A stretch of 57,965 nt of DNA. It comes from Caulobacteraceae bacterium. GTDB taxonomy: Bacteria > Pseudomonadota > Alphaproteobacteria > Caulobacterales > Caulobacteraceae. The position numbers and the translations under genes were made by a program. A model generated the notes under the pieces. That model was not told where the DNA came from and made no database searches. It was given only the letters and a program-made list of their open reading frames with translations. Shown one piece after another: positions 33,764-42,671 of this stretch (the stretch's first letter is position 1; each line of letters opens with the position of its first letter). The stretch is from contig JAIBAU010000018.1 in the NCBI GenBank assembly GCA_019695035.1, forward strand, positions 1-57,965, in the 5' to 3' direction.

Positions 33764-34481
33764 GGTAAAGGCCTTCGGCCGGCGCCACGGTTCCGCAGCG
33801 GCTGCGATCGGTGGCCGCCAGGGCGTCGGCCAGGTCGCCGACCGTCCAGCGGCCTAATCCTACCTCGACCAGACTGCCAGTCATCGACCGGACCTGACGG
33901 TGCAGGAAGGACCGAGCGGCAAATGTCAGGCGCACTTCCTCGCCGACAGAGGTGATGTCGGCGACGTCGAGAGTCTTGACCGGCGACTGGGCCTGGCACT
34001 GGGCGTCGCGAAAGGTTGTGAAGTCGTGCCGGCCAGTCAGGGCGCGGGCCGCCTCGGCCATGGCGGCCACGTCGAGCCGCTTCTTGATCCACCAGACCCG
34101 GCCCCGGTCGAGGGCCGGCGCGGGCCGGCCGTTCAGGATGCGATACAGGTAGCGACGGCCGGTCGCGGAAAAGCGCGCGTGGAAATCCTCGCTGACCTGC
34201 GTGGCCTTGAGGATGGTCACCGGGGCGGGGACGAGGTGCGCGTTGAGCGCCTCCATCACCGTTCGCTCTGGCCAAGCCCTGTCGAGGTCGACGTGAGCGA
34301 CCTGACCGGTGGCGTGGACGCCGGTGTCGGTACGGCCGGCGGCGGCGAGGCGCACATTCTGGCCGCAGAAGCGCTCGACGGCGCGCTCGATCGCGTCCTG
34401 AACGGAGGGCCCGTTCTGCTGGCTCTGCCAGCCTTTGAACGGCCCGCCGTCGTACTCGATGTCCAGTCGGTACCGGGGCAT
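33741..34481 (-). CDS. truA: tRNA pseudouridine(38-40) synthase TruA
   Basis: A 246-residue pseudouridine synthase that modifies positions 38-40 in the tRNA anticodon arm. The catalytic Asp52 is in AAAGRTDTGVHATGQ, and the N-terminal LDIEYDGGPFKGWQ motif is typical. Its ATG overlaps the fmt stop by one base (TGATG). It is the last gene of the def-small protein-fmt-truA operon, an arrangement often seen in alphaproteobacteria. Confidence 0.97.
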   Translation of the reverse strand: MPRYRLDIEYDGGPFKGWQSQQNGPSVQDAIERAVERFCGQNVRLAAAGRTDTGVHATGQVAHVDLDRAWPERTVMEALNAHLVPAPVTILKATQVSEDFHARFSATGRRYLYRILNGRPAPALDRGRVWWIKKRLDVAAMAEAARALTGRHDFTTFRDAQCQAQSPVKTLDVADITSVGEEVRLTFAARSFLHRQVRSMTGSLVEVGLGRWTVGDLADALAATDRSRCGTVAPAEGLYLTGILYD

Positions 34482-35404
34482 CAGCCCAGCACCGAACCTT
34501 CCGGGAGGGAGAATCCCCGCAGGAATTCCGCTGCGTCCTGTGGTCCCTTGCCTTCGCGTTGGACCCGCATCAACCGCACCGCCCCCTCGCCGCAGGCCAC
34601 CAGCAGGTTTTCGTCGAGCACCTCGCCGTCTCTGCCGGCGGCGGGAGTGACCTGGCTCATCAGCGCCTTTATCCGAACCGGCCCTCTGGAAGAGGGAGCT
34701 TCGAACCAGGCGCCGGGGAAGGGGGACAGGCCGCGGATTTGACGGTCGACTTCCGGGCCCGGACGGGTCCAGTCAATGCGGGCTTCTTCCCGGGATATCT
34801 TGTGCGCATAGGTGGGTTCTCCCACCTGGGGGGTCTCCGTGGCGCCGCCGCGCTCGATCGCGGCCAGGGCTCGTGGCAGCAGGGCCGCGCCGATCGTCGC
34901 CAGGCGATCCGTCAGCGACGCCGCCGTGTCATCCCACTCGATCGGCGTGACTTCCGAGAGGATCACCGGACCCTCGTCCAGGCCTTCGGTCATCCGCATC
35001 ACCTGCACACCTGTTGCTGCATCTCCGGCCATAATGGCGCGCTGGATAGGCGCTGCGCCCCGCCAGCGGGGCAACAGGGAGGCGTGCAGGTTGAAGCAAC
35101 CCAGGCGCGGCGCCTCCAGGACTTCCCGCTTGAGAATCTGGCCGAAGGCCACAACCGCCGCCGCATCGAGGTCGAGCTCACGGAAGGCCCTGATCTCGTC
35201 GTCGATTTTCATGGACCGCGGCGTACGGACGGGCAGACCCAGGCCTTCCGCGAAAGCATGGACGGGGGAGGGGTGAAGCTGCTGGCCACGGCCTCGCGGC
35301 TTCGGCGGCTGGGAGTAGACGGCCGCGATCTCATGCCCGGCGGCGACTAGCTCGGCCAAGGCGCGGACGGCGAAGTCGGGAGTACCCATGAAGGCCAGAC
35401 GCAT
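34481..35404 (-). CDS. fmt: methionyl-tRNA formyltransferase
   Basis: A 307-residue enzyme that formylates initiator Met-tRNA with 10-formyl-THF. The N-terminal [16 protein letters not shown] and the catalytic set Asn105, His107 and Asp143 ([28 protein letters not shown]) are present, and a C-terminal OB-like domain starts at about residue 205. Its product is the substrate of the peptide deformylase pathway encoded upstream. It abuts truA, and the small membrane-protein gene lies 32 bases upstream. Confidence 0.97.
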   Translation of the reverse strand: MRLAFMGTPDFAVRALAELVAAGHEIAAVYSQPPKPRGRGQQLHPSPVHAFAEGLGLPVRTPRSMKIDDEIRAFRELDLDAAAVVAFGQILKREVLEAPRLGCFNLHASLLPRWRGAAPIQRAIMAGDAATGVQVMRMTEGLDEGPVILSEVTPIEWDDTAASLTDRLATIGAALLPRALAAIERGGATETPQVGEPTYAHKISREEARIDWTRPGPEVDRQIRGLSPFPGAWFEAPSSRGPVRIKALMSQVTPAAGRDGEVLDENLLVACGEGAVRLMRVQREGKGPQDAAEFLRGFSLPEGSVLG

Positions 35405-35436
35405 TGCGGCGTCTTAGGGGAGCAGAGCGCTAAAGC

Positions 35437-35682
35437 CTAGTACCAGCGCGTATGGACGCCGCCGCCCTCATCCCATTCGCCGCCGGCGTCGAAGACGTCG
35501 CTCATGTCGATGAGGCGGTCGACGACCACGCCGATGACCACCCCGATGGCGATTAGTCCAACCACGCCAATAGCCGAGCCAATACCCGCCTTCTCGACGC
35601 GGGACAGCTTGCGGCGCGGCCGCGCCGCGGGAGGCAGCTTACCGCGCAGTTTCCTCGCCAGCTTCGGCGCGTGCAGGTCCAT
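35437..35682 (-). CDS. small single-pass membrane protein in the def-fmt operon
   Basis: An 81-residue protein with a very basic N-terminal half (RKLRGKLPPAARPRRK) and one transmembrane helix at about 33-54 (Gly/Val/Ile-rich), then an acidic tail. Its ATG overlaps the def stop by one base (TGATG), which supports real translation. The family is not recognised and no function is evident. Its fixed place between def and fmt might mean a link to ribosome- or membrane-associated N-terminal processing, but that is only position-based. Confidence 0.72.
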   Translation of the reverse strand: MDLHAPKLARKLRGKLPPAARPRRKLSRVEKAGIGSAIGVVGLIAIGVVIGVVVDRLIDMSDVFDAGGEWDEGGGVHTRWY

Positions 35683-36194
35683 CAGGCCGCGTCCCGTGTG
35701 AGCTTCTTCACCTTGGCGACTGCGCGATCCCGCTTCAAGCGCGAAAGCTTGTCGATGAACAGAACCCCTTCGAGGTGGTCATATTCGTGCTGGATACAGA
35801 CCGCGAAGAGCCCTTCCGCTTCCTCTTCAACCCGCTCCCCATCGTAGTTCAGGTAGGTCAGTCGAACCCGGGCCGGGCGCTCGATCTCGTCGTAAATTTC
35901 GGGCACGGACAAGCAGCCCTCTTCGTATTTGAAGAGTTCGTCGGATTTCCAGGTGAATTCGGGGTTCACGAAGAAGCGAGGCTGGCGTTCTTCATCCTGG
36001 CCGGCCAGATCCATCACGATGACGCGCAGGGGCACACCGATCTGAATCGCCGCTAGGCCGATGCCCGGGGCGTCGTACATGGTTTCCAGCATGTCATCCA
36101 TGAGCCCGCGCAGCTCGTCGTCGACCGCGTCGACGGGCTTGGACACCTGCTTCAGAAACGGGTCCGGGACGGTCAGGATGGGTCGGATAGCCAT
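35682..36194 (-). CDS. def: peptide deformylase
   Basis: A 170-residue metalloenzyme that removes the formyl group from nascent proteins. All three family motifs are present: [10 protein letters not shown] at 44-53, EGCLSVP at 92-98 with metal ligand Cys94, and QHEYDHLEG at 135-143 with His136, catalytic Glu137 and His140. The motif 1 variant has Ile for the usual Ala/Pro before Gln-Ile/Val-Gly, which is within normal range. It is the first gene of the def-small membrane protein-fmt-truA operon. Confidence 0.97.
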   Translation of the reverse strand: MAIRPILTVPDPFLKQVSKPVDAVDDELRGLMDDMLETMYDAPGIGLAAIQIGVPLRVIVMDLAGQDEERQPRFFVNPEFTWKSDELFKYEEGCLSVPEIYDEIERPARVRLTYLNYDGERVEEEAEGLFAVCIQHEYDHLEGVLFIDKLSRLKRDRAVAKVKKLTRDAA

Positions 36195-36335
36195 GTCCGG
36201 TCAGGTAAGCGGGGGATAGTTGAGCGTCAAGGTGGGAGAACAGTGCACTCTTGAGCCGCCACCTGCGCTGCGGCGACGAGCCCGAAACGGGTGCAGCCGC
36301 CGGGGCGCCGCGCCGTCCACCGCGCCGAAGGATCG

Positions 36336-36677
36336 CTAGATCCGCAACTTGTCGGCAAAGACGAACGCGACCGCCGCGATCAGGCACAGGAAGGCCGCGA
36401 AGTGGTTCCACTTCAACTTCTCGCCCATCACAAGGACGGCGAACAGGCTGAAGACGACCAGGGTCACGACCTCCTGCGTGATCTTCAGCTGTCCCAGCGA
36501 CATTCCGGAAGCGAACCCCATGCGGTTGGCCGGGATCACCAGGCAATACTCAAAGAAGGCGATGGCCCAGCTGGCCAGGATCAGGATCCACAATGGCCTG
36601 TCCTGGAATTTCAGGTGTCCGTACCAGGCGGTGGTCATGAAGACGTTGGAGGCCACCAGCATCAGGACGGTGATCAC
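36336..36677 (-). CDS. DMT family (DUF486) membrane protein
   Basis: A 113-residue four-helix membrane protein of the DUF486 family within the drug/metabolite transporter superfamily. TM segments are at about 3-20, 28-48, 68-87 and 92-110, with the typical WAIAFFEYCLVIPANRMG block between helices 2 and 3. Its size equals one half of a larger DMT protein, so it probably acts as a dimer. The substrate is unknown. The ATG overlaps the rmuC stop by 4 bases. Confidence 0.9.
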   Translation of the reverse strand: MITVLMLVASNVFMTTAWYGHLKFQDRPLWILILASWAIAFFEYCLVIPANRMGFASGMSLGQLKITQEVVTLVVFSLFAVLVMGEKLKWNHFAAFLCLIAAVAFVFADKLRI

Positions 36678-37957
36678 GCCGCGCCTCCACCCTTCATGAT
36701 GCTCAGCGCGGGCTTCTCCGCTGCGGATTCGACCAGTTCCGGCTTCGTCAGCCCCTTGGGCTGGGGCTCGATCATCGTGATCTCGGGGATTTCGCGGCCC
36801 TCGTGGTCTACGGCCAGATCTTCAAACCGGCGGGCCTGGGTAAGGACCTGACTCTCCAGGGAGCCTACAAACTGATTAAATCGCTCGACCGCTACGGTCA
36901 GGGCCTTTCCGACAGAGGCCACATGACCGCCCATTGTTGAGAGGCGCTTGTAAAGCTCCCGCCCCAGCTGGGCGACTTCCTGGGCGTTGGCCGCCTGGTC
37001 CTCGGCGCGCCAGCCGTAGGCCACCGCCTTGCAGAGGGCAAACAGGGTCGAGGGCGTGACGATCACAACCCGCTTGTCCATGGCTTCCGAAAGCAAGTCC
37101 GGCTGTCGCTCCAAGGCCGCGGCCAGGTACCCGTCGCCGGGAACGAACATGGCTACGAAATCAGGCGTCGCCTCGCTGCGGAACTGGTCCCAATAGGCTT
37201 TGTTCGACAGGCCCACCATGTGGGTCTTGATGCTTTGCGCGTGACGAACCAAGGCGGCTTCCCTCAAGGCGTCGTCGGTCGCCTCCTGGGCCTCCAGAAA
37301 GGCGTTCAGCGAACACTTGGCGTCGATCACGAACATGCCCCCGCCGGGCATGCGCACCTTCACGTCGGGACGGCGGCGGCCCTCCTCGCTTTCAGTCGAG
37401 AACTGCTCTTCGAAGTCGAAGCGATTGTTGAGCCCAGCGGCTTCCAACACGTTACGCAGCGCCTGCTCACCCCAGCGGCCCTGCACCCCCGCACCCCGGC
37501 GCAGCGCCGCTGACAGCTTGCGCGCCTCGCCCTGGGTGGCCTCCGACGCCTGCATCAGCGCGGCGATCTGGGCCTTCAGGCCCCCAGTCTCTTCCGCGCG
37601 GGCCTTCTCAATTTGCTGGACCTGCGTTTCGAACTTGGCCAAGGATTCGGCCACGGGTTTGAGTTGAGCCTCGATCCGTTGCTGGGCCAGCAGCTCGCGA
37701 TTGCGGAAGTTCTCGTCGGCGCGCTTCAGAAGTTCATCAGCGACAGCGCCCGCGGATTGCGCGGCCTGCGCGCGCACAAGGTCGCCCGACTGTTCGAGCA
37801 GCCTGAGGCGCGCCTCGGTCTCGGCGAAATCCTCCCGCATCCGCCAAGCGTGCGCCTCGGCGCGATTGGCGCGGGCGCGCTCCAGAAGCGCCCACGCAAG
37901 AAGGACGAGGGAGAGAACCGCGACCGCCACGGCGACGATAAGCAATGCTGAGTTCAT
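36674..37957 (-). CDS. rmuC: RmuC family DNA recombination protein
   Basis: A 427-residue protein with an N-terminal membrane anchor (about residues 3-22), a long coiled coil (about 25-150) and the RmuC nuclease-like domain (about 160-380). The last has GRWGEQALRNVLEAAG and RPDVKVRMPGGGMFVIDAK, a probable PD-(D/E)xK core with Asp...Asp-Ala-Lys. RmuC limits recombination at short inverted repeats and DNA ends. ATG at 37957 starts the membrane anchor. It is coupled to the DUF486 gene by a 4-base overlap. Confidence 0.92.
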   Translation of the reverse strand: MNSALLIVAVAVAVLSLVLLAWALLERARANRAEAHAWRMREDFAETEARLRLLEQSGDLVRAQAAQSAGAVADELLKRADENFRNRELLAQQRIEAQLKPVAESLAKFETQVQQIEKARAEETGGLKAQIAALMQASEATQGEARKLSAALRRGAGVQGRWGEQALRNVLEAAGLNNRFDFEEQFSTESEEGRRRPDVKVRMPGGGMFVIDAKCSLNAFLEAQEATDDALREAALVRHAQSIKTHMVGLSNKAYWDQFRSEATPDFVAMFVPGDGYLAAALERQPDLLSEAMDKRVVIVTPSTLFALCKAVAYGWRAEDQAANAQEVAQLGRELYKRLSTMGGHVASVGKALTVAVERFNQFVGSLESQVLTQARRFEDLAVDHEGREIPEITMIEPQPKGLTKPELVESAAEKPALSIMKGGGAA

Positions 37958-38023
37958 GGTCCGTTCCCATAGCGGGAGTCGCGCCATGAAGCCACAGTGG
38001 GGGTCCGCCTGCGTAGACTTGTT

Positions 38024-38626
38024 TCAGGCTAGGGCCTTGAGCAGACCCCAGGCCCCGAAGGCTGCAATACCGAGCGCGCTCGACAGGTTGAGGCGTCGAA
38101 TCCACCGCGGATCGCTCAGGACCCGGCCGAGCCCGGCGCCTCCGAGAGCAAACGCTGACTGCACAATGAGGCTGCCCAAGCCAAGGGCGACGGCCACGAA
38201 GGCCTGTTCCACGGGGGGTGTCTGGGGCGGGATGTGACCCGTGAACCCGAGGAAGAGAACGATTGTAAGCGGATTGACCACAGTCAGGGCCAGGGTCGTC
38301 AGATAGGGACGGGGGGCGGTCGGCCTCGCTTCCGAGTCCGGGGCCGGCCGGAGCACGCCCCAGGCCATCCACGCGGCGAACACCACCAGGGCCAGGGCGG
38401 CGACGATCTCGAAGACTCGACGGTACGGACCGATGGTCTGCGCCACCGCCGCACCCACGGCCAAGGCGGCGACCGCGTAGATGAAGTCAGCGGAGGCCGC
38501 GCCTGCGCCGGCGCGAAAGCCCGCCCAGGGGCCAAGGCGAAGACCGTAGTTGAGAACGAGGAGGGCGATGGGACCCACCGCCGCGGCGATGGTGAGGCCG
38601 AAGAGAAAGGCTTCCAGAACCAGCAT
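38024..38626 (-). CDS. LysE family amino-acid exporter
   Basis: A 200-residue protein with about six transmembrane helices, matching the LysE/RhtB family: an N-terminal LFGLTIAAAVGPIALLVLNYGL segment with the family Gly-Pro, and a NPLTIVLFLGF motif in the middle. It probably exports an amino acid or a related small molecule; the substrate is unknown. It lies between recR and rmuC on the same strand with gaps of 105 and 66 bases, so it is probably an independent unit. Confidence 0.87.
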   Translation of the reverse strand: MLVLEAFLFGLTIAAAVGPIALLVLNYGLRLGPWAGFRAGAGAASADFIYAVAALAVGAAVAQTIGPYRRVFEIVAALALVVFAAWMAWGVLRPAPDSEARPTAPRPYLTTLALTVVNPLTIVLFLGFTGHIPPQTPPVEQAFVAVALGLGSLIVQSAFALGGAGLGRVLSDPRWIRRLNLSSALGIAAFGAWGLLKALA

Positions 38627-38731
38627 GGGGAAACGTCAGGTCAGCGGCAAGACGGCCGCCGTGTGCCGGCGGAATGGCCGGGGCGATACTTCTAGCTTGG
38701 CCGTTCGGTCCCGGCAACGTGCCCACGGACT

Positions 38732-39334
38732 TCAGGCCGGCCGGCGCGCCCTCAACGCCTGGGCGATGGTGCCGTCATCCAGCCAGTCCAGCTCGCCCCC
38801 CACCGGCACGCCACGGGCGAGGGAGGTGACGCTGACGTCGCTCTGCACAAGCCGGTCGGTGAGGTAGTGGGCGGTAGTCTGGCCGTCGACCGTCGCCGGA
38901 AGCGCCAGAATTACCTCACGCACGTCCCGGTGCGACGCCCGCTGGACCAAGGGGGCCACGCCGAGGGCTTCCGGACCGACGCCGTCGAGGGCCGACAGCA
39001 ATCCGCCCAAGACATGGTAGCGTCCGCGATAGGAGCCGGTCCTTTCCATCGCCCAGAGCGCTCCCGCTTCCTCGACGACGCATATCAGGGCCGCGTCGCG
39101 AGCGGGGTCCGAACAGATGGCGCAGGGATCGCGGGTGTCGGGCGCGCCGCAGATGGAGCAGGCCCTGACCTTCGCGGCGGCTTCGGACAGTGCGTCCGCC
39201 AGCGGGGTCAGCAGCTGATCCCGGCGCTTCAACAAGGCCAGCGTGGCGCGGCGAGCCGACCGCGGCCCCATCCCCGGCAGCTTGGCCAGCAGGCTGATCA
39301 GGCGCTCGATTTCAGGTCCGGCGGAAGCGGCCAA
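38732..39334 (-). CDS. recR: recombination mediator RecR
   Basis: A 200-residue RecFOR-pathway protein that helps load RecA on gapped DNA. It has an N-terminal helix-hairpin-helix ([20 protein letters not shown]), a four-Cys zinc finger (Cys59, 62, 71, 74) and a Toprim domain that begins [14 protein letters not shown]. It is the last gene of the dnaX-ybaB-recR set, the same order as in E. coli, with 77 bases between ybaB and recR. Confidence 0.97.
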   Translation of the reverse strand: MAASAGPEIERLISLLAKLPGMGPRSARRATLALLKRRDQLLTPLADALSEAAAKVRACSICGAPDTRDPCAICSDPARDAALICVVEEAGALWAMERTGSYRGRYHVLGGLLSALDGVGPEALGVAPLVQRASHRDVREVILALPATVDGQTTAHYLTDRLVQSDVSVTSLARGVPVGGELDWLDDGTIAQALRARRPA

Positions 39335-39411
39335 GGTTTACCTCGGGTAGGAGGACTCGCGTCCCTCTCGTATAGATCAGTGGGGACCGTCCGTCGCCGT
39401 TCGCGCGCGGA

Positions 39412-39732
39412 CTAGAAGCGGGGCATTCCGGGAAGGCCGGCCAAGGGTCCGGCGGCGTCCCGCATCAGTTCCGCCTGCGCAGCATCCAGCTTGCGCTTGG
39501 CGTCTGCGTGGGCGGCCACGATCAAGTCGGTCAGGATTTCTGTTTCGGGCTCGCTCATCAGGGAGGGGTCGATCCGAAGCCCCGTGAGTTCGCCTGTCCC
39601 TTTCAGAACCACCTCCACCATGCCGCCCCCCGCCGAGCCTTCGGCGCTGGTTTCCGCCATGCGCGCCTGGGCCTCCTGCAGCTTGGACTGCATGGCCTGA
39701 GCCTGCTTCATCAGGGCGTTGAAATCGGTCAT
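39412..39732 (-). CDS. YbaB/EbfC nucleoid-associated protein
   Basis: A 106-residue DNA-binding protein of the YbaB/EbfC family, which forms dimers with a tweezer shape. The N-terminal NALMKQAQAMQSKLQEAQARM coiled helix, the VEVVLKGTGELTGLRIDPSL strand pair and the final helix with DAKRKLDAAQAELM are all typical. It lies between dnaX and recR, its usual place, 86 bases after the dnaX stop. Confidence 0.94.
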   Translation of the reverse strand: MTDFNALMKQAQAMQSKLQEAQARMAETSAEGSAGGGMVEVVLKGTGELTGLRIDPSLMSEPETEILTDLIVAAHADAKRKLDAAQAELMRDAAGPLAGLPGMPRF

Positions 39733-39818
39733 GGGATGCTCGTGATCTGGGGGCGAACCGTGGACCGCAATGTTTGGTCGCCGGTTTCAAGGTCAAGGCC
39801 GGCACGCGGATTGCGACA

Positions 39819-41687
39819 CTATTCCTCGCCGTGTCCGCCGCCTTCGGCCTCGCCGACGGCTCCGGCGTCAGGCTCGACCAAGGTCTGGTCGGCGAGAGAC
39901 CGGACGTCGATCAGCTGGGCGCCGGGAAAAACGCGCTGCACTTCCAGCACAAACGGATCGGCTTCGATGCGAGCGCGCTCCTCGCCCTTCTCGCGCCGCT
40001 CGCGTTCGTAGAGGCTTTCGGCCCCGCCTCCGCCCTGGGCGGCGATCAGCCAGGTCTGGCCGGTCCATTCCTTCAGACGCGCCGAGAGCCGCCGCGGCAG
40101 ATCACCCGGGGCATTGGGGCCGGGCTCGTATTCGATCATCCCGGGTTTGAAGGAGACCAGGCGCACGAAGCGCTCCACGTCGAGCTTGAGACCGATGTCA
40201 CGACGCTGGCCGATAAGGGCTACGACGTCTTCAAAGGTCTGGGGCCGGGCGAATTCGGGTTCCGCCGTCGACGGTCGAACCTGAACGGCGGCGCGGGCTC
40301 CGCCGCCCCCGCCGCCGCCCGACGGCGCGCCGGGAGGAGGACCACCGGCGGGCGCTTCTCCGGCCTGCAAGCGCTTCAGCGCCTCTTCGGGACCCGGCAG
40401 GTCCGCGGCGTAGCAGAGCCGCACCACCGCCATCTCTCCCGCAGCGGCGGGGTCGGGGGCCCGGCGGACCTCGTCATAGGCCTTCAGCAGCATCTGCCAC
40501 GACCGGGCCAGGGTTCCGGCCGACACGGCGGCGCCCATGGCCGCCATGCGCTGGGCCTGATCATTGGGGAGGCGTGTCGCGTCGGGTCCCAAGGTCTTGG
40601 CGATGGTGGTTGCGTGGCAGTGCTCGAGCAGATCCGAGATGAGCTGGGCCGGATCGGCTCCGAAGCCGTAGAGGGTACGGTACTGATCCAGCGCCTCGGC
40701 CGTGCGGCCGCCCATGACGCTTTCGAAAAGGGCGATCGTCTGGCTGCGGTCTGCTAGGCCCAGCATGTCCCGCACGACCTCGGCCTTGACGATCTGGCCC
40801 CGGTCCGCCTGCACGAGCGCCTGGTCCAGCAGGGACAGGGAGTCTCGCACCGAGCCTTCGGCTGCGCGGGCGATCAGGGCAAGACCTTCGGTCTCGACGA
40901 GGGCGTTTTCGGCCGCGCAAATTTTCTCTAGGTGCAGGAGCAACGTCTCCGGCTCGACCCGCCGCAGGTCGAAACGCTGGCAGCGCGACAGGATGGTCAC
41001 CGGCACCTTGCGAATCTCGGTGGTCGCGAAAATGAACTTGGCGTGCGGCGGCGGCTCTTCCAGCGTCTTCAGGAGCGCGTTGAACGCCGCCGTCGAGAGC
41101 ATGTGCACTTCGTCGATGACGTAGACCTTGTAGCGCGCCTCAACCGGGCCGTAGCGAACGCTCTCAAGCAGCTCGCGCATCTCGTCGACCTTGGTTCGCG
41201 AGGCGGCGTCCAGCTCCATCACGTCCATATGCCGGCCTTCGATGATGGCGCGGCAGTGCCGGCCCTCTTCCTTCAGATCCACGGAGGGTCTGTCGACGGC
41301 GTCGGTCTCGTAGTTCAGGGCGCGGGCAAGCAGGCGGGCAGTCGTTGTCTTGCCGACCCCGCGGACCCCGGTGAGCATGAAAGCGTGCGCGATCCGGCCG
41401 GTGGCGAAAGCGTTGGTCAGCGTTCTGACCATGGCCTCCTGGCCGATCAGGTCCTCGAAGGTCCGCGGTCGGTACTTGCGCGCCAGCACGGTATAGGCCT
41501 CGCCCTCCGGCGCCTCGATGGGTGGGGAGACGAGCGTGGGCGGCGGTTCGGCCGGGGTCGCCGGGGCGGGCTCGCCGAAGATGTCGGACGTATTTGGATC
41601 GCGCTCGGGCGCGGCCCCGGCTTCGTCCTCCCAGGGGGGCGTGTCGGCGCCGGAATCGAGGTCGTTGTCGGCCATAGGGGCAGACAT
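39819..41687 (-). CDS. dnaX: DNA polymerase III subunits tau/gamma
   Basis: A 622-residue clamp-loader ATPase. An acidic N-terminal extension (1-62) precedes the AAA+ core: Walker A GVRGVGKT at 107-114, Walker B VYVIDEVH at 188-195, and SRC at 234-236. Only one Cys (145) remains of the usual zinc-binding set, as is common in alphaproteobacteria. Domain III ends near residue 445, then a Pro/Gly-rich linker with a seven-Gly run (about 455-462) and the tau-specific C-terminal part follow. No A-rich slippery heptamer was seen in this region. It leads the dnaX-ybaB-recR operon. Confidence 0.97.
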   Translation of the reverse strand: MSAPMADNDLDSGADTPPWEDEAGAAPERDPNTSDIFGEPAPATPAEPPPTLVSPPIEAPEGEAYTVLARKYRPRTFEDLIGQEAMVRTLTNAFATGRIAHAFMLTGVRGVGKTTTARLLARALNYETDAVDRPSVDLKEEGRHCRAIIEGRHMDVMELDAASRTKVDEMRELLESVRYGPVEARYKVYVIDEVHMLSTAAFNALLKTLEEPPPHAKFIFATTEIRKVPVTILSRCQRFDLRRVEPETLLLHLEKICAAENALVETEGLALIARAAEGSVRDSLSLLDQALVQADRGQIVKAEVVRDMLGLADRSQTIALFESVMGGRTAEALDQYRTLYGFGADPAQLISDLLEHCHATTIAKTLGPDATRLPNDQAQRMAAMGAAVSAGTLARSWQMLLKAYDEVRRAPDPAAAGEMAVVRLCYAADLPGPEEALKRLQAGEAPAGGPPPGAPSGGGGGGGARAAVQVRPSTAEPEFARPQTFEDVVALIGQRRDIGLKLDVERFVRLVSFKPGMIEYEPGPNAPGDLPRRLSARLKEWTGQTWLIAAQGGGGAESLYERERREKGEERARIEADPFVLEVQRVFPGAQLIDVRSLADQTLVEPDAGAVGEAEGGGHGEE

Positions 41688-41833
41688 AGCACCCCACGGG
41701 GACGAAAGGAGTCCGCCCGCGCGCCGCGGCCGGGAAAAACGCCGCCGCCTGTGACGCCTCGCCGCGCCGCCCGCCGGCGGCTTGCCAAGCGGGCCCCGAA
41801 CGGCGAAGCCTCAGCCTTCGATCGGGGGGATTG

Positions 41834-42661
41834 ATGAACAGACGTTTCGCCGGCGGGGTCGTCCTGGCCGCCGCCCTTGCGCTGGGGGCCGAGAGCGCTT
41901 CGGCCCAGTCTTGGACCAAGGAGTCCTCACCGCTCGCCATCCACGCCATCGCCGCGCCCGAGGGCGAACAGGTGGCGCGCAAGGACGAACCCTTACTGGT
42001 GCAGCCGATGACCAGCATCCGCAACGTGCGCCTGCTGGCCGCCGCCCCGACCATGATGGCGATGTCGCAGAACCGGGAGTATCCGGCCGGCACCGAGCTC
42101 TACGGCATCCAGGCGCCCGATGGCTGGATCTACTGCGCGGCGGCGCGGACCTGGCTGCTGGACCCGACCACAATCTGCTACCAAGACATGGACAACGACG
42201 GCGCCTTCGACCGTGTGCGCGATTCCGGCATGCCCTTCGGTAATGTGCCGCTGCTGGCCTATGCATTTGGGCCGCACAAGTTGCTCAACCAGCCGGTGCG
42301 CTATGAGGAGCTGCCGTTCGGCCAAGGGCCGTCGGCCAGCTATGTGGTCCGCTGGGCGCCGGTGCGCGATCGCGCCCCCTATGGCGAGCCGGAGCGACCG
42401 ATCCGGGCCATCGGCTGGGGCGCCAGCATCAAGGTCGGCGAGCGCATGCTGTCGCTGGGCGAGGGGCCCAACGTCGACCTGTTCACGATCCAGGGACCAC
42501 GCGAGACCCTGCCGCCGATCATGGTGATGGGAGCTGTGATCGAACCGCTCGGGCTGACGCCCGAAGGGGCGCTGCGCTACCGCGTGCGCCGCGCCATCCC
42601 GGCCCAGGTCCTGCAGATCCGCATGACCATGACCGTCCACACCTACTACTACGTCTACTAG
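41834..42661 (+). CDS. secreted protein with DxDxDG loop, paralogue 1
   Basis: A 275-residue exported protein with a clear signal peptide (MNRRFAGGVVLAAALALGAESASA). Function is not known. The mature part has a YC-x-AARTWLLDPTTICYQDMD block in which two Cys residues precede D-x-D-N-D-G-x-x-D, the pattern of an EF-hand/dockerin calcium loop. The C-terminal half is beta-rich. The next gene, 10 bases downstream, encodes a related secreted protein with the same Cys and acidic-loop layout, so the two probably form one operon and perhaps one envelope complex. Confidence 0.78.
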   Translation: MNRRFAGGVVLAAALALGAESASAQSWTKESSPLAIHAIAAPEGEQVARKDEPLLVQPMTSIRNVRLLAAAPTMMAMSQNREYPAGTELYGIQAPDGWIYCAAARTWLLDPTTICYQDMDNDGAFDRVRDSGMPFGNVPLLAYAFGPHKLLNQPVRYEELPFGQGPSASYVVRWAPVRDRAPYGEPERPIRAIGWGASIKVGERMLSLGEGPNVDLFTIQGPRETLPPIMVMGAVIEPLGLTPEGALRYRVRRAIPAQVLQIRMTMTVHTYYYVY

Positions 42662-42671
42662 GGGCCGGCTC

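Noticed and set aside
40290-40350. Programmed frameshift in dnaX
   Set aside because: No A-rich slippery heptamer or nearby stem of the E. coli type was seen; the tract is G/C only.
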